Source: CAYMKL01 sp964390805 (GTDB taxonomy: Bacteria > Chloroflexota > Anaerolineae > VGOG01). From it: a DNA stretch of 64,000 bases. The DNA lies in the NCBI GenBank assembly GCA_964390805.1, contig CAYMKL010000006.1, forward strand, positions 1-64,000, in the 5' to 3' direction. Made by a program: the position numbers and the translations under genes. Of the stretch, positions 1 to 8,444 are shown piece by piece (position 1 is the stretch's first letter; each line of letters starts with the position of its first letter). Below the pieces are notes generated by a model. It searched no databases. It was not told where the DNA came from and saw nothing but the letters and a program-made list of their open reading frames with translations.

Positions 1-83
1 AACTGCTACAAATATGCGCTTAGATTTGGTGTAAACCTTTCACTGCTACACGACAAGTAAGGAAAAGGACTCCAAGTAAAGAA

Positions 84-135
84 AAAGGCGCCGACTGAGC
101 GTGAAGGTTGGCAGCTTCGTTTTATGTCTTGTTCA
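84..135. repeat. Degenerate copy of the GCCGCCGACTGAGCG hairpin family
   Basis: This stretch contains GCGCCGACTGAGCG followed by GGTTGGCAGCTTCGTTTT and a CTTGTTCAC tail. It matches the better-preserved hairpins at 22942, 33040 and 33959, but its arms have decayed and pair poorly. It lies directly before the intact hairpin at 139-175. Confidence 0.5.
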
Positions 136-138
136 CTC

Positions 139-175
139 AAAAAGCCACCTGCGTCAATCGTACGGTGGCTTTTTT
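139..175. terminator. Intrinsic terminator-like hairpin
   Basis: An 11-bp perfect stem (AAAAAGCCACC, 139-149, with GGTGGCTTTTT, 164-174) encloses a 14-nt loop and ends in a T run. The A run on the other side would let it work in both directions. The upstream gene lies outside the window. A related hairpin is at 36227-36257. Confidence 0.7.
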
Positions 176-176
176 G

Positions 177-205
177 TTGCCAAACGAGCCGAGATATGGT
201 ATAGT
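177..205 (+). promoter_or_regulatory. Sigma-70-type promoter for the 292 lipoprotein gene
   Basis: TTGCCA (177-182), a 17-nt spacer and TATAGT (200-205), with an extended TGG before the -10 box. It begins two bases after the terminator-like hairpin and lies about 90 nt upstream of the start codon. Confidence 0.6.
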
Positions 206-291
206 ATGCTCGGCGGCCAAACAGAAAAGGAATCACAGAAGAGGGTTGACCGTGAGACGAATAAGCCAACAAATCAGAAAAAGAGAACAAC

Positions 292-1182
292 ATGCCACAC
301 AGCAACAGGATCGCAACATCAGCAGCACTGCTGTTTATGGCCGCCGCCTTAGTTTTGGCAGGATGTGCTCCCGAGCCAACGGCCGAGGTAGTTCGTGAGA
401 CTGTTGAGGTCACACGGGTGATCGAGAGAGTAGTCACAGCCACGCCAGCGACGGCGGAACACACACCCACACCGATGCCACTGCCCACGCTATCCGTCTC
501 CGTTGGCTCTTATGACAGCGTTCTCGTAATCGGCATGGATGAAAGCCTGAACAGTCTGGTTGATACCCTACAGAGCGCTGGATTCACCGTCCATGCCTTG
601 GAGGGAATATTGACCCCGGGCACTATGTCAAAATACGGAGTCATCCTATTCTGCAACCGCGTGGACTTTGGAGACGGTGAGGTTTCGCTCTTGAAGAGCT
701 GGATCCAGGCAGGTGGCGGGGCTTTGTTTCTTCACATCCTCTGGGGATCCGCGCACAACCCCTCGGGACAGGGCTGGCGGGAGGCAGCCAATGCCGTGTT
801 GGCGTCTGTGGTGGGTATCAGAGTAGATGACAGCGGTATCCAAGACCCGGAGAATGAAGCCGAGGGAGGCCGTCTTTTCACGGAGCAAATCAACTCTCAT
901 CCGGCAACTGCTGGGGTTGGGAGAATCATATTCGACGATGACGATTTCAGTGTCACTCCCATCAACGCGGATGACCCGAGAATCACGGTCCTCGTGACAG
1001 GTGAGGAAGATGCCCACAACGACTACTACAGGCACAAACCGCCCATGGCGGTGGCTGCCGAGGCGAATCAGGGCCAGGTCATCGCCATCGGCTGCAGGTC
1101 CGCATTTGCCTGGGACATCAACATGGGAGATAACCAGCTTTTTGCCCTGGGAGCAGTTGAGTGGCTTGCTCGCAGAAGATAA
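292..1182 (+). CDS. Lipoprotein with GATase1-like (ThuA/DUF4350-type) domain
   Basis: A 296-residue exported lipoprotein. Residues 1-25 form a signal peptide ending in the lipobox LAGC with Cys25 as the lipidated residue. Residues 31-60 form a Val/Glu/Arg-rich stalk ending in a Thr/Pro linker, the type also seen in the lipoproteins at 7234 and 17850. Residues about 75-295 look like a class I glutamine-amidotransferase-like fold without catalytic residues that I can identify: a beta strand SVLVIGMD, then KYGVILFCN, then LLKSWIQAGGGALFLH, the 'nucleophile elbow' region of ThuA and DUF4350 proteins, and a closing QGQVIAIGCR strand. A ligand- or sugar-binding surface protein is the likely role. 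It is followed 67 nt later by the TIR-STAND-WD40 gene on the same strand and may be cotranscribed with it. The ribosome-binding site before ATG is weak. Confidence 0.7.
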   Translation: MPHSNRIATSAALLFMAAALVLAGCAPEPTAEVVRETVEVTRVIERVVTATPATAEHTPTPMPLPTLSVSVGSYDSVLVIGMDESLNSLVDTLQSAGFTVHALEGILTPGTMSKYGVILFCNRVDFGDGEVSLLKSWIQAGGGALFLHILWGSAHNPSGQGWREAANAVLASVVGIRVDDSGIQDPENEAEGGRLFTEQINSHPATAGVGRIIFDDDDFSVTPINADDPRITVLVTGEEDAHNDYYRHKPPMAVAAEANQGQVIAIGCRSAFAWDINMGDNQLFALGAVEWLARRR

Positions 1183-1249
1183 CCTCTTCAACGGTGGTGT
1201 GCCTGGCAGCCCTATGTGTTCTTAAGCCAATTGGGTAAGGAGAATTCCA

Positions 1250-4200
1250 ATGACTGGGCAGGCTGACTACACTTATGACCTCTTCATCTCCTACACCGAG
1301 GCCGACCGCGCCTGGGTGCAGGGTTACCTGCTGCCTGGGCTTGGTTTGCCTCCTGAGCGTGTCATTATCCCCCAGGACTTTCGCCTCGGCGCGCCAGTCG
1401 TGACCGAGTTCGAACGCGCCGTCACGGACAGTCGCTACACGGTGCTGGTGCTCAGCCCTGCCTACCTGGCCGACGAGTGGGCCACTTTCGGAGAGCTATT
1501 AGTCTCGCACACCAGCGTGGCGGAGCAGCGCGACCGCCTGATCCCACTGTTCTTGCAGCCTTGCACTCTGCCTTTACGCGTCGACTTCCGTGTGCGCCTG
1601 GATTGCACCGATGAGATCAGTTGGGAACGAGAGACCGCCCGCCTGCGTGCCCTGGTGGATCAACCGGAGCCAGCGCCGGAGCGCATCCCCTGTCCCTACC
1701 CCGGCATGGTGCCCTTCAGCGCCGAGGATGCCCGCTTCTTCTACGGGCGCGATGCCGAGGTCCAGCAAATGCTCCACCATCTGCGCTATCAACGTTGTCT
1801 CTTCATCATCGGCCCCTCCGGCTGCGGCAAATCCTCGCTGGCCCTTGCGGGCCTGCTGCCAAAACTGGTCCAGAGCAACTACTTCCCCCAGGGCTTCTGG
1901 CTGGTGCGGGAGATGCGCCCCGGCGGCCAGCCCTTGCCAGCCCTGGTCCAGGCCATCGGGGGCGCACCTGGACAGCCCACCCAGGTGCTTGCCGATCTGC
2001 TGGCCGCTCACCCCCCGGCCCAGCGCCTACTGCTGGCAATTGATCAATTTGAGGAACTCTTCACCCAGACCGAACGAGCTGAGCAAAGCCGTTTCATCGC
2101 CGCCCTGCAAGCCCTGCGCACGGTGGAAACCTGCGCTCTGCTAATCGCCATGCGCGCCGACTTCTACCCAGACCTGATGAACTCCGATCTCTGGCCTGTG
2201 CATCCCAGTCAACGGTTGGAAATCGCCCCCCCGCGGGGTGAGGCGTTGCGCCAGGCCATCCAGCGGCCAGCGGCGGACGTGGGGGTTCACCTGGAGGCAG
2301 GGCTTTTGGAGCGCCTGCTGGCGGATGCCGCCGATGAGCCCGGCGTGCTCCCCATGTTGCAGGAGACATTGGTGCTGTTGTGGGGAGAAAAGCAGCGGCG
2401 TCTGTTGCCCCTCAGCGCCTATGAGCGACTGGGCAGCGAGGGGCGCAGTGGCTTGGCGGTGGCGGTCTCCACAAAAGCGGATGCCACCCTGGCCGATCTT
2501 TCAGATGAACAGAAGACCATTGCCCGCCGTATCTTCCTGCGCTTGGTGCAGTTCGGCGAGGGGCGGCCCGACACCTGTCGCCAGCAGCCCGTCGCTGCTC
2601 TGCATGCCGCTGGTGACGAACCGCACCTGTTTGAGCAGACGTTGCGTCACCTGACGGACAACCGGCTGCTGACACTCAGCGGTGAAGAAGAGGACCCCGA
2701 CAGGCAAGCGGACATCGCCCACGAAGCACTCATCGCTGGCTGGCCTACCCTGCAAGACTGGGTGGCCGACCGGCGGGAGGCGGAGCAGACCCGGCGGCGG
2801 CTGGAAGCCAGAGTAGCAGACTGGATGCGGCTGGGCCGGGGTAGCGGCGGCTTGCTGGACGAAGTCGAGTTGCTCGAGACGGAGCACTGGATGACCAGCC
2901 GCGATGCCGACGACCTGGGCTATGGCGATACGCTGCCGGCACTGGTAGAGGCCAGCCGGGCGGCCATTGAGAAGGTGGAGCGGGCGAAGGAGGCCGCCCG
3001 CCAGCGAGAGTTGAAAAGGGCACACGCTTTGGTTGAAGAGCAGAGACTCAGGGCCGAGGCAGAAGAGCGACGGGCTGAGGAAGAAAGGCTCAGAGCCGAA
3101 GCAGAAGAGCGACGGGCTGAAGAGCAAGCACAGGCAGCTCGTAGGCTGCTAATGCGCAACCGGGCCATTATGGTGGTAGGAATCATGACGCTTGTGATGG
3201 CCGTTTTCGCCCTATGGTTTGGTGTCCGGGAACGTCAGCAAAGTCGCGTTGCTCTATCAAGTGCATTGGCAGCGCATGCACAAGCCGCACTTGATCAGTA
3301 TCCCCAACGCAGTTTGCTTTTGGCTATCGAAGCAAGGAACGCAGCGCATATCCCAGTTGCTGAAGAGGCTTTGCTACGAGCACTGGCAAATCCAAGCGGG
3401 CGAGGTCTGGGCAGTCATGGAGGTGCTGTCACCACTGTCGCTATCAGCGCCGATAATCACTGGGCAGTTGCTGGGAGCACAGACGGTACTGTCCATATGT
3501 GGGATTTAACTACGCAGGATCCGGCTACTACGACTACCGTAATGCATAGCAGTGGTGGCTCTGTTACCGCTATTGCTATCAGTTCCGACGGACGTTGGTT
3601 GGTTGCCGGCAGTGCCAATGGCGTTGCTTATCTATGGAATTTGGCTGCCTCGGAACCGATCACTGCGTCTATTGCACTGCAAGGCCATGAGGATTCGATC
3701 ACCGCTGCTGCTATCAGCCCTGACAATCACTGGCTAATCACTGGAAGCGACGATGAGACTACCCGACTGTGGAATCTGAATGATCTGACAACCACTCCTA
3801 TCATTTTGCAGGACCACAGGAGCTTCATCACTACCATTACCGTCAGCCCTGACGGCCACTGGCTAGTTACCGGCAGCACAAGTGGGGCTGTTCGTCTATG
3901 GGACTTGACAGCTTTGGATTCGGCTAGTGAATCCATTGTCCTGCATGGTCATGAGAACTCGATCACTACCACAGCTGTTAGCTCCGATAGTCGTTGGTTG
4001 GTGACCGGTAGTAGTGATGGCACTGTTTACTGGTGGCATTTGGATGTTGTGGGTTCGAGCATGATGCCCATTGCTCTAGGTGGCCACAAAGATTCAATTA
4101 CTGCTGTTGCCATTACCTCCGATAACCATTGGTTGGTGACCTGCAGCAAAGATGGGACTAGCCGACTATGGGATTTGACCGACTCGAATCCAGTCGCTAA

Positions 4201-5932
4201 TCCCGTAGTCGTACTTGATCACGAGGGCACCGTTACTTCCATTGCCCTGAGCCCCAATAATCGCTGGCTGGTGACAGGTAGCGATGACAATAACGTTCGC
4301 TTATGGGACTTAATAGAACAGGATTCGAGTACGAATCCCGTCATCTTGCGTGGCCATGAGGGCCCAATTACTTCTGTCGCTGTCAGTTCCGATAGCCATT
4401 GGTTAGTGACCGGTAGTGGTGATAACACCGCTCGCTTGTGGGACTTGACAAACCCTAGGAGTTTTGCCATTTCATATGTTGTCTTGCGTGGTCACAGCGG
4501 GGGTATCACTGATCTTACTGTTAGCCATGATGGAAATTGGTTGGTGTCAGGAGACACTGCCGGCACTGTCGGCCTTTATGATCTATCGACAAGCTCGAAT
4601 GCTCTATCCCTAAGTCTCCGCGCTCACATAGGCCGCGTCGTCTTTGTAAGCCTCAGCAACGACAACCGTTGGATGGTGACCTGCGGCAGTCTTGATGATA
4701 CCCTTTGGCCTACAGAGGCTCGACTGTGGGACTTGACCGCCTCTGACCCAGCGGCGGAGCCCATTACCATAAACAATCTTCCGAGGTTTCGCATTGATGC
4801 TATAGCTTTGAGTCCTGATAACCACTGGTTGGCCGTTGCTATTGATGACAGCATGGACCTCGCCGGCTTTTCTGGAACCTGGAGCACTATTCAGTTGCGG
4901 GATCTCGATTCCTCTGATCAGCCTCTTGTGTTGAATGAGCTTCCAGGACGAGACGGCACTATAATTGGATCTCTTGGAATAAGTCTCGACAAACGCTGGT
5001 TTGCCGCTGGATGTGGTGGAGAAGTATATCCCGAATACTCGGGCCAGTTCGGAGTTATCGTGAAACCCTGTCAGTCCCAGCTTTGGGACTTGAGTGCTAG
5101 GAATCCAATGCCTATTGCCTTGCCGGAGCGTACCAACAGGATTGCATTCAGCCCTGACAACCGCTGGCTGGTCGCAGGGAACGCACGTCTTCCCGAGCTA
5201 CATAGCAAGTTTCCATCTGAGCCTGTTGTCATGCTATGGAACCTGTCTCCTACAGGGTTGTCAACTGAGCCTGTTGTCTTGCCTGATTACGAGGGCTATA
5301 TCACGCACTTTGCTATCAGTCCGGATAGCCACTGGTTAGCTGCAGTGGGTTCGGACTCAACTGTTCACTTGTGGGAACTGACTAATCCATCTAGTAAGCC
5401 GGTATCATTGCACGGTCATGAGGGTTCTATCACCGATATTGCTATCAGCTCTGACAGTCGATGGTTGATTACTGGCGGTGAGGATGCCACTGTTCGCCGT
5501 TGGGATTTGATGAATCCAACGAAACCACCTATTGTCTTTCAAGATCATAGTGGAACCGTCTCTGCTGTCGCCGTAAGCCCCGACAGCCATTGGCTGATCA
5601 GTGGCAGTGAAGATACTACGATACGGTTGCGGTCTTCATGGCAAGAGGAAACGATCGACCTACCTGATCTTGCTTGCCGCATGGCTGGTCGCAATCTGAC
5701 TCGCAATGAGTGGCGGCAGTACTTGAGCAATCAAGACTATCGCCAAACATGCCAACAGTGGCTTTCGGATACAGATTATGTGTACACCGAGGGTAGTCTT
5801 TTCTGGCGCAAGCATGGACGGACCTTGACGACTCTAGGTGCGGCTTTGCTTCTATTTGTGGCTTTCATTCTGATGTTCTTTCTAGTACTCCTTGTTAGGT
5901 ACTATGTCGAATATCCACCGTGGCGTCGGTAG
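1250..5932 (+). CDS. TIR-STAND NTPase-WD40 membrane protein
   Basis: A 1560-residue NLR-like protein. Residues 8-137 are a TIR domain (YDLFISYTEADRAW at the start, RDFRLGAP-type loop as PQDFRLGAP, LSPAYLADEWATFGE); Glu82 is the candidate NADase glutamate, although it sits one residue further from Trp77 than usual. Residues 149-560 are an nSTAND1 NTPase with Walker A GPSGCGKSS (188-196) and Walker B LLLAIDQFEEL (260-270). Residues about 575-635 are a charged Glu/Arg coiled coil with a tandem repeat RLRAEAEERRAEEE, followed by a membrane segment (about 641-658). Sixteen WD40-like units ending in LWDL or variants cover about 720-1463, enough for two propellers. A second membrane segment (about 1523-1550) lies near the C-terminus. 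In known families WD40 senses, STAND oligomerises and TIR destroys NAD or makes a signal; that this holds here is inference. AAGGAG lies 7 nt before ATG. Confidence 0.88.
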   Translation: MTGQADYTYDLFISYTEADRAWVQGYLLPGLGLPPERVIIPQDFRLGAPVVTEFERAVTDSRYTVLVLSPAYLADEWATFGELLVSHTSVAEQRDRLIPLFLQPCTLPLRVDFRVRLDCTDEISWERETARLRALVDQPEPAPERIPCPYPGMVPFSAEDARFFYGRDAEVQQMLHHLRYQRCLFIIGPSGCGKSSLALAGLLPKLVQSNYFPQGFWLVREMRPGGQPLPALVQAIGGAPGQPTQVLADLLAAHPPAQRLLLAIDQFEELFTQTERAEQSRFIAALQALRTVETCALLIAMRADFYPDLMNSDLWPVHPSQRLEIAPPRGEALRQAIQRPAADVGVHLEAGLLERLLADAADEPGVLPMLQETLVLLWGEKQRRLLPLSAYERLGSEGRSGLAVAVSTKADATLADLSDEQKTIARRIFLRLVQFGEGRPDTCRQQPVAALHAAGDEPHLFEQTLRHLTDNRLLTLSGEEEDPDRQADIAHEALIAGWPTLQDWVADRREAEQTRRRLEARVADWMRLGRGSGGLLDEVELLETEHWMTSRDADDLGYGDTLPALVEASRAAIEKVERAKEAARQRELKRAHALVEEQRLRAEAEERRAEEERLRAEAEERRAEEQAQAARRLLMRNRAIMVVGIMTLVMAVFALWFGVRERQQSRVALSSALAAHAQAALDQYPQRSLLLAIEARNAAHIPVAEEALLRALANPSGRGLGSHGGAVTTVAISADNHWAVAGSTDGTVHMWDLTTQDPATTTTVMHSSGGSVTAIAISSDGRWLVAGSANGVAYLWNLAASEPITASIALQGHEDSITAAAISPDNHWLITGSDDETTRLWNLNDLTTTPIILQDHRSFITTITVSPDGHWLVTGSTSGAVRLWDLTALDSASESIVLHGHENSITTTAVSSDSRWLVTGSSDGTVYWWHLDVVGSSMMPIALGGHKDSITAVAITSDNHWLVTCSKDGTSRLWDLTDSNPVANPVVVLDHEGTVTSIALSPNNRWLVTGSDDNNVRLWDLIEQDSSTNPVILRGHEGPITSVAVSSDSHWLVTGSGDNTARLWDLTNPRSFAISYVVLRGHSGGITDLTVSHDGNWLVSGDTAGTVGLYDLSTSSNALSLSLRAHIGRVVFVSLSNDNRWMVTCGSLDDTLWPTEARLWDLTASDPAAEPITINNLPRFRIDAIALSPDNHWLAVAIDDSMDLAGFSGTWSTIQLRDLDSSDQPLVLNELPGRDGTIIGSLGISLDKRWFAAGCGGEVYPEYSGQFGVIVKPCQSQLWDLSARNPMPIALPERTNRIAFSPDNRWLVAGNARLPELHSKFPSEPVVMLWNLSPTGLSTEPVVLPDYEGYITHFAISPDSHWLAAVGSDSTVHLWELTNPSSKPVSLHGHEGSITDIAISSDSRWLITGGEDATVRRWDLMNPTKPPIVFQDHSGTVSAVAVSPDSHWLISGSEDTTIRLRSSWQEETIDLPDLACRMAGRNLTRNEWRQYLSNQDYRQTCQQWLSDTDYVYTEGSLFWRKHGRTLTTLGAALLLFVAFILMFFLVLLVRYYVEYPPWRR

Positions 5933-6044
5933 ATCTCTGGGGGAGCGAAAGCCTAAGTGAGGATATGAGCTGAGTCTGGGAAGTGGAACCCGCCCGAATC
6001 TGCGTCGGAAGAGCAATTCCGCTTTCTGCACAAGTGCGAGTAAC

Positions 6045-6232
6045 GTGACGCAATCCGAGCATTTCTACGACCTCTTCATCTCCTTCAGCGAAGCCGACCG
6101 CGCCTGGGTGGAAGGCTACCTGCTGGACGCACTGAAGGCGGCGGGCGTGCGTGTCCACTCTGAGGCTGCCTTCACCCTGGGCGCACCGCGCCTGCTGGAG
6201 TTCAGGCACAAGGAGCTTAGCGTGTGTCCCCC
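6045..6232 (+). pseudogene. Truncated TIR-domain gene
   Basis: From a GTG start at 6045 the frame encodes the first half of a TIR domain (FYDLFISFSEADRAWVEGYL, then a loop reading FTLGAPRLLEF) close to the N-terminus of the gene at 1250. Homology stops at about 6200. The rest of the TIR domain, with the region that would hold the catalytic glutamate, is missing, and the frame runs into the caspase-like remnant at 6233. The simplest reading is a deletion that joined two neighbouring genes. Confidence 0.7.
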
Positions 6233-6451
6233 ATGGACAATACCCACACCTTGGTGATCGGCATCGCCAATTACCAGCACATCAACAGATTAGCACCGGC
6301 CGTCCTCAAGGACACCCAGGTCAGCTACGACCTGCTGATTGATCCAAACCACTGCGGCTACCAGCCGGCCAATGTGCGGTTCCTGTGAGACGACCAGACC
6401 CCACCCAGTACGCGCTTAGTTGGGACAGTACTGGCCATCTATGGCGATTGA
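6233..6451 (+). pseudogene. Remnant of a caspase-like (peptidase C14) protease gene
   Basis: ATG at 6233 opens a frame reading MDNTHTLVIGIANYQHIN, then LKDTQVSYDLLIDPNHCGY and NVRFL, the characteristic N-terminus of bacterial caspase-homologue (orthocaspase) domains: first strand ALVIGI-NYQ and the DA-DLYDLLVDP helix. A TGA at 6386-6388 interrupts the domain where family members have an Arg or Leu codon; the same frame continues with DDQTPP, as expected for the family, to a second TGA at 6449-6451. The catalytic His and Cys regions are gone. It sits between a broken TIR gene and an intact TIR gene, fitting an old TIR/caspase locus in decay. Confidence 0.65.
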
Positions 6452-6522
6452 GCTGCGAACAGTGGCCACGGGAAGAGGAGTGAGAAAGGCAGACGGACAA
6501 AACATAGCAAGGAAACAGCCTC

Positions 6523-6957
6523 ATGCCTACAGATGATTTTGCGTACGATGTGTTCATAAGCTACCGTCACCAGGAACCGGACAAAACGTGGGTACGCAAG
6601 ACCTTGCTGCCCCGCCTGGAAGCTGAGGGGTTGCGCGTTTGCATTGACTATCGAGACTTTCGCCTGGGCGCGCCGCTGGTGCTGGAGATGGCCCGCGCCG
6701 TGGAGCAAAGCCGCTACACTCTGGCTGTCCTTTCCCCTGCCTATCTGGCCAGCAACTTCACTGAGCTGGAGAATGTGTTGGCCCAACATCTAGGGCTGGA
6801 GAAGAGTCAGCGCCGTCTGCTGGCCGTCATGCGTGAGCCCTGCAAGCCACGCCTGGACATACGCGCCCGTCTCTGGCTCGACATGACCGATGATGATGAA
6901 TTCGAGACCAACATCGCTCGCTTGATCTATGAGCTACAACAGCCGCCAGACGCATAG
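6523..6957 (+). CDS. Stand-alone TIR-domain protein
   Basis: A 144-residue protein that is almost entirely one TIR domain. It starts FAYDVFISYRHQEPDKTW, carries the loop IDYRDFRLGAPLVLEMARAV (residues 41-60), and then LSPAYLASNFTELE, where Glu83 lies four residues after the Phe79 that replaces the usual Trp and is the candidate catalytic glutamate. It ends after the last TIR helix with no sensor or NTPase domain. It resembles the TIR halves of the genes at 1250 and 51934 and is probably an effector that works with another protein, or the surviving N-terminus of a once longer gene. GGAAAC lies before ATG; no obvious terminator follows. Confidence 0.8.
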   Translation: MPTDDFAYDVFISYRHQEPDKTWVRKTLLPRLEAEGLRVCIDYRDFRLGAPLVLEMARAVEQSRYTLAVLSPAYLASNFTELENVLAQHLGLEKSQRRLLAVMREPCKPRLDIRARLWLDMTDDDEFETNIARLIYELQQPPDA

Positions 6958-7083
6958 TCTGAGGGACCTTTGGCAGTCGTTGACGCAGAGCGTGCGGTGA
7001 GAGACCAGCTACGGGCGGCAGGGGCCTCCCGGCCCCCGCTCCCGTCAACCGCCCAGGTGGCTGGCTCTTATCCCCTGAGCCTA

Positions 7084-7112
7084 TTGACAAAGCTTATGTA
7101 ATTTGATACAAT
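7084..7112 (+). promoter_or_regulatory. Sigma-70-type promoter for the DUF4349 lipoprotein
   Basis: A perfect TTGACA (7084-7089), a 17-nt spacer and TACAAT (7107-7112). About 115 nt of leader follow before the start codon at 7234. Confidence 0.75.
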
Positions 7113-7146
7113 ATGTTCATTTAGAGTGATGGACGGGAAGAGTGGG

Positions 7147-7206
7147 ATGAAGAAGCTGTTGTCGCTGATAGCTGCCTTAATGGAGCTGCTAAGTCTTGCG
7201 AAGTAA
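7147..7206 (+). CDS. Possible 19-residue leader peptide
   Basis: A short frame in the leader of the DUF4349 gene reads MKKLLSLIAALMELLSLAK then TAA. Two lysines followed by a hydrophobic run look like a tiny membrane or signal-like peptide. AGTGGG precedes the ATG directly, which is a poor ribosome-binding site, and no homologue comes to mind. It may be chance. Confidence 0.2.
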   Translation: MKKLLSLIAALMELLSLAK

Positions 7207-7233
7207 AGGAGAAGAAGGTAAAGGAGAAGAAGA

Positions 7234-8271
7234 ATGAAAGGGAAAATGCTTTTGAACGCGCTGGTCTTAGTAGCCCTGCTGCTCGCAGCCTGCGCTCCAT
7301 CAGCGACCCCTGAGGTGGTCGTGAAGGAAGTGCCCGTCGAGAAAAGGATTGTGGAGACGGTGCTCGTCGAGAAAGAGGTGGTGGTCGAGAAAGAGGTAGC
7401 CAAAGAGATGGTGGCCACTCCAGCCCCTGCCGCAACCGTGATGCCGGAGGCTATGGCTAGGACGGCCAGTGCTGTGCCCGCCACGGCGGGCAAGACGGTC
7501 AGCGGGCTGGAGCGCAAGATTATCAAGGACGCCAAGGTCGACCTCCTGGTGCAAGACACCGACACCGCCATTGACCGCATCACCGGCGTGGCTGTGGAGT
7601 TCGATGGCTTCATCCTGGATTTGCGGACCTGGTACGAGGGCGACCACAAGTACGCCACCGTCGTACTCCGCGTCCATGTCCAGTTCTTCGAGCAGGCTTT
7701 GCAACGGCTGCGAGGCATTGCCCTCAAGGTGGAGCATGAGACTGTCTCGGGCCAGGACGTGACGGATCAATACGTGGACCTGCAGTCACGGCTGCGCAAT
7801 CTGGAGGCCACTGAAGCTCGCATCCGTAGCTTCCTGGACAAGGCCACCGATGTCGAGGAGGCGTTGCAGGTTAACCGGGAGCTCAGTCAAATCGAGGAGC
7901 AGATCGAGAGCATCAAGGGGACCTTGACCTTTCTGGCAGAGCGGTCTGCCATGTCCACCATCACCGTTGACCTGCGCCCCCTCGTGCCTACGCCCACCGT
8001 TACCCCTACGGTGACGGTCACTCCAACGCCGACGGCGACGCCAGTGGCGGCCTGGAGCCCAGGGGACACCTACAGCCAGGCCTCCGAGTTCTTGACCGTG
8101 GTGGTCTTGCGGCGGCTCGTAGATGTGGCTATCTGGACATCAGTGGTGTGCGGGCCCTTCCTCATCTTCCTCATCCTGATCGTCCTGGCCTTGCGGGCCT
8201 TTGGCGTCCGTCTGCGCCCGCTCAGCCGGAGAGAGGAACGCTCGTCGGAAGAGCAGAGCAATCAGATGTGA
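7234..8271 (+). CDS. DUF4349 lipoprotein with VEKEV stalk
   Basis: A 345-residue lipoprotein. The signal peptide ends in LLAAC with Cys20 lipidated. Residues 26-63 are a stalk of V-E-K-E-V units. Residues about 85-250 match DUF4349: ERKIIKDAKVDLLV, the TGVAVEFDGFI segment, VSGQDVTDQYVDLQSRL, then a coiled-coil LSQIEEQIESIKGTLTFL and TITVDLRP. A Thr/Pro linker follows, and a membrane helix near residues 300-325 (VVCGPFLIFLILIVLAL) ends in a basic cytoplasmic tail. Proteins of this family have a periplasmic or extracellular domain of unknown function. Two purine-rich AAGGAGAAGAAG blocks precede ATG. It has its own promoter at 7084. Confidence 0.85.
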   Translation: MKGKMLLNALVLVALLLAACAPSATPEVVVKEVPVEKRIVETVLVEKEVVVEKEVAKEMVATPAPAATVMPEAMARTASAVPATAGKTVSGLERKIIKDAKVDLLVQDTDTAIDRITGVAVEFDGFILDLRTWYEGDHKYATVVLRVHVQFFEQALQRLRGIALKVEHETVSGQDVTDQYVDLQSRLRNLEATEARIRSFLDKATDVEEALQVNRELSQIEEQIESIKGTLTFLAERSAMSTITVDLRPLVPTPTVTPTVTVTPTPTATPVAAWSPGDTYSQASEFLTVVVLRRLVDVAIWTSVVCGPFLIFLILIVLALRAFGVRLRPLSRREERSSEEQSNQM

Positions 8272-8287
8272 TGGCTGAACCTGGCGT

Positions 8288-8296
8288 TGGTATAAT
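8288..8296 (+). promoter_or_regulatory. Extended -10 promoter for the alpha-2-macroglobulin gene
   Basis: TGGTATAAT (8288-8296) is a full extended -10 element. No good -35 box lies 17 nt upstream, as is common with extended -10 promoters. The start codon is 149 nt downstream; a small GCCTTCGGC hairpin sits in the leader. Confidence 0.5.
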
Positions 8297-8444
8297 GTAG
8301 TCAAGAGAATCCTGCCGATGATCTCCTTAGTATTGGCAAGGATTTTGCCTTCGGCTTTTGTTTTGTATGAAAGGGAGTGCTGAAAGAAATTTGCCAACAT
8401 TCATTAGCTCGGAAGCAGCCTACAGACTTTGAAAGGAGTAGACA

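Noticed and set aside
3410..5640. CRISPR-like regular repeats in the WD40 region
   Set aside because: The periodicity comes from WD40 coding units of about 140 bp that vary in sequence; there are no identical direct repeats with spacers.
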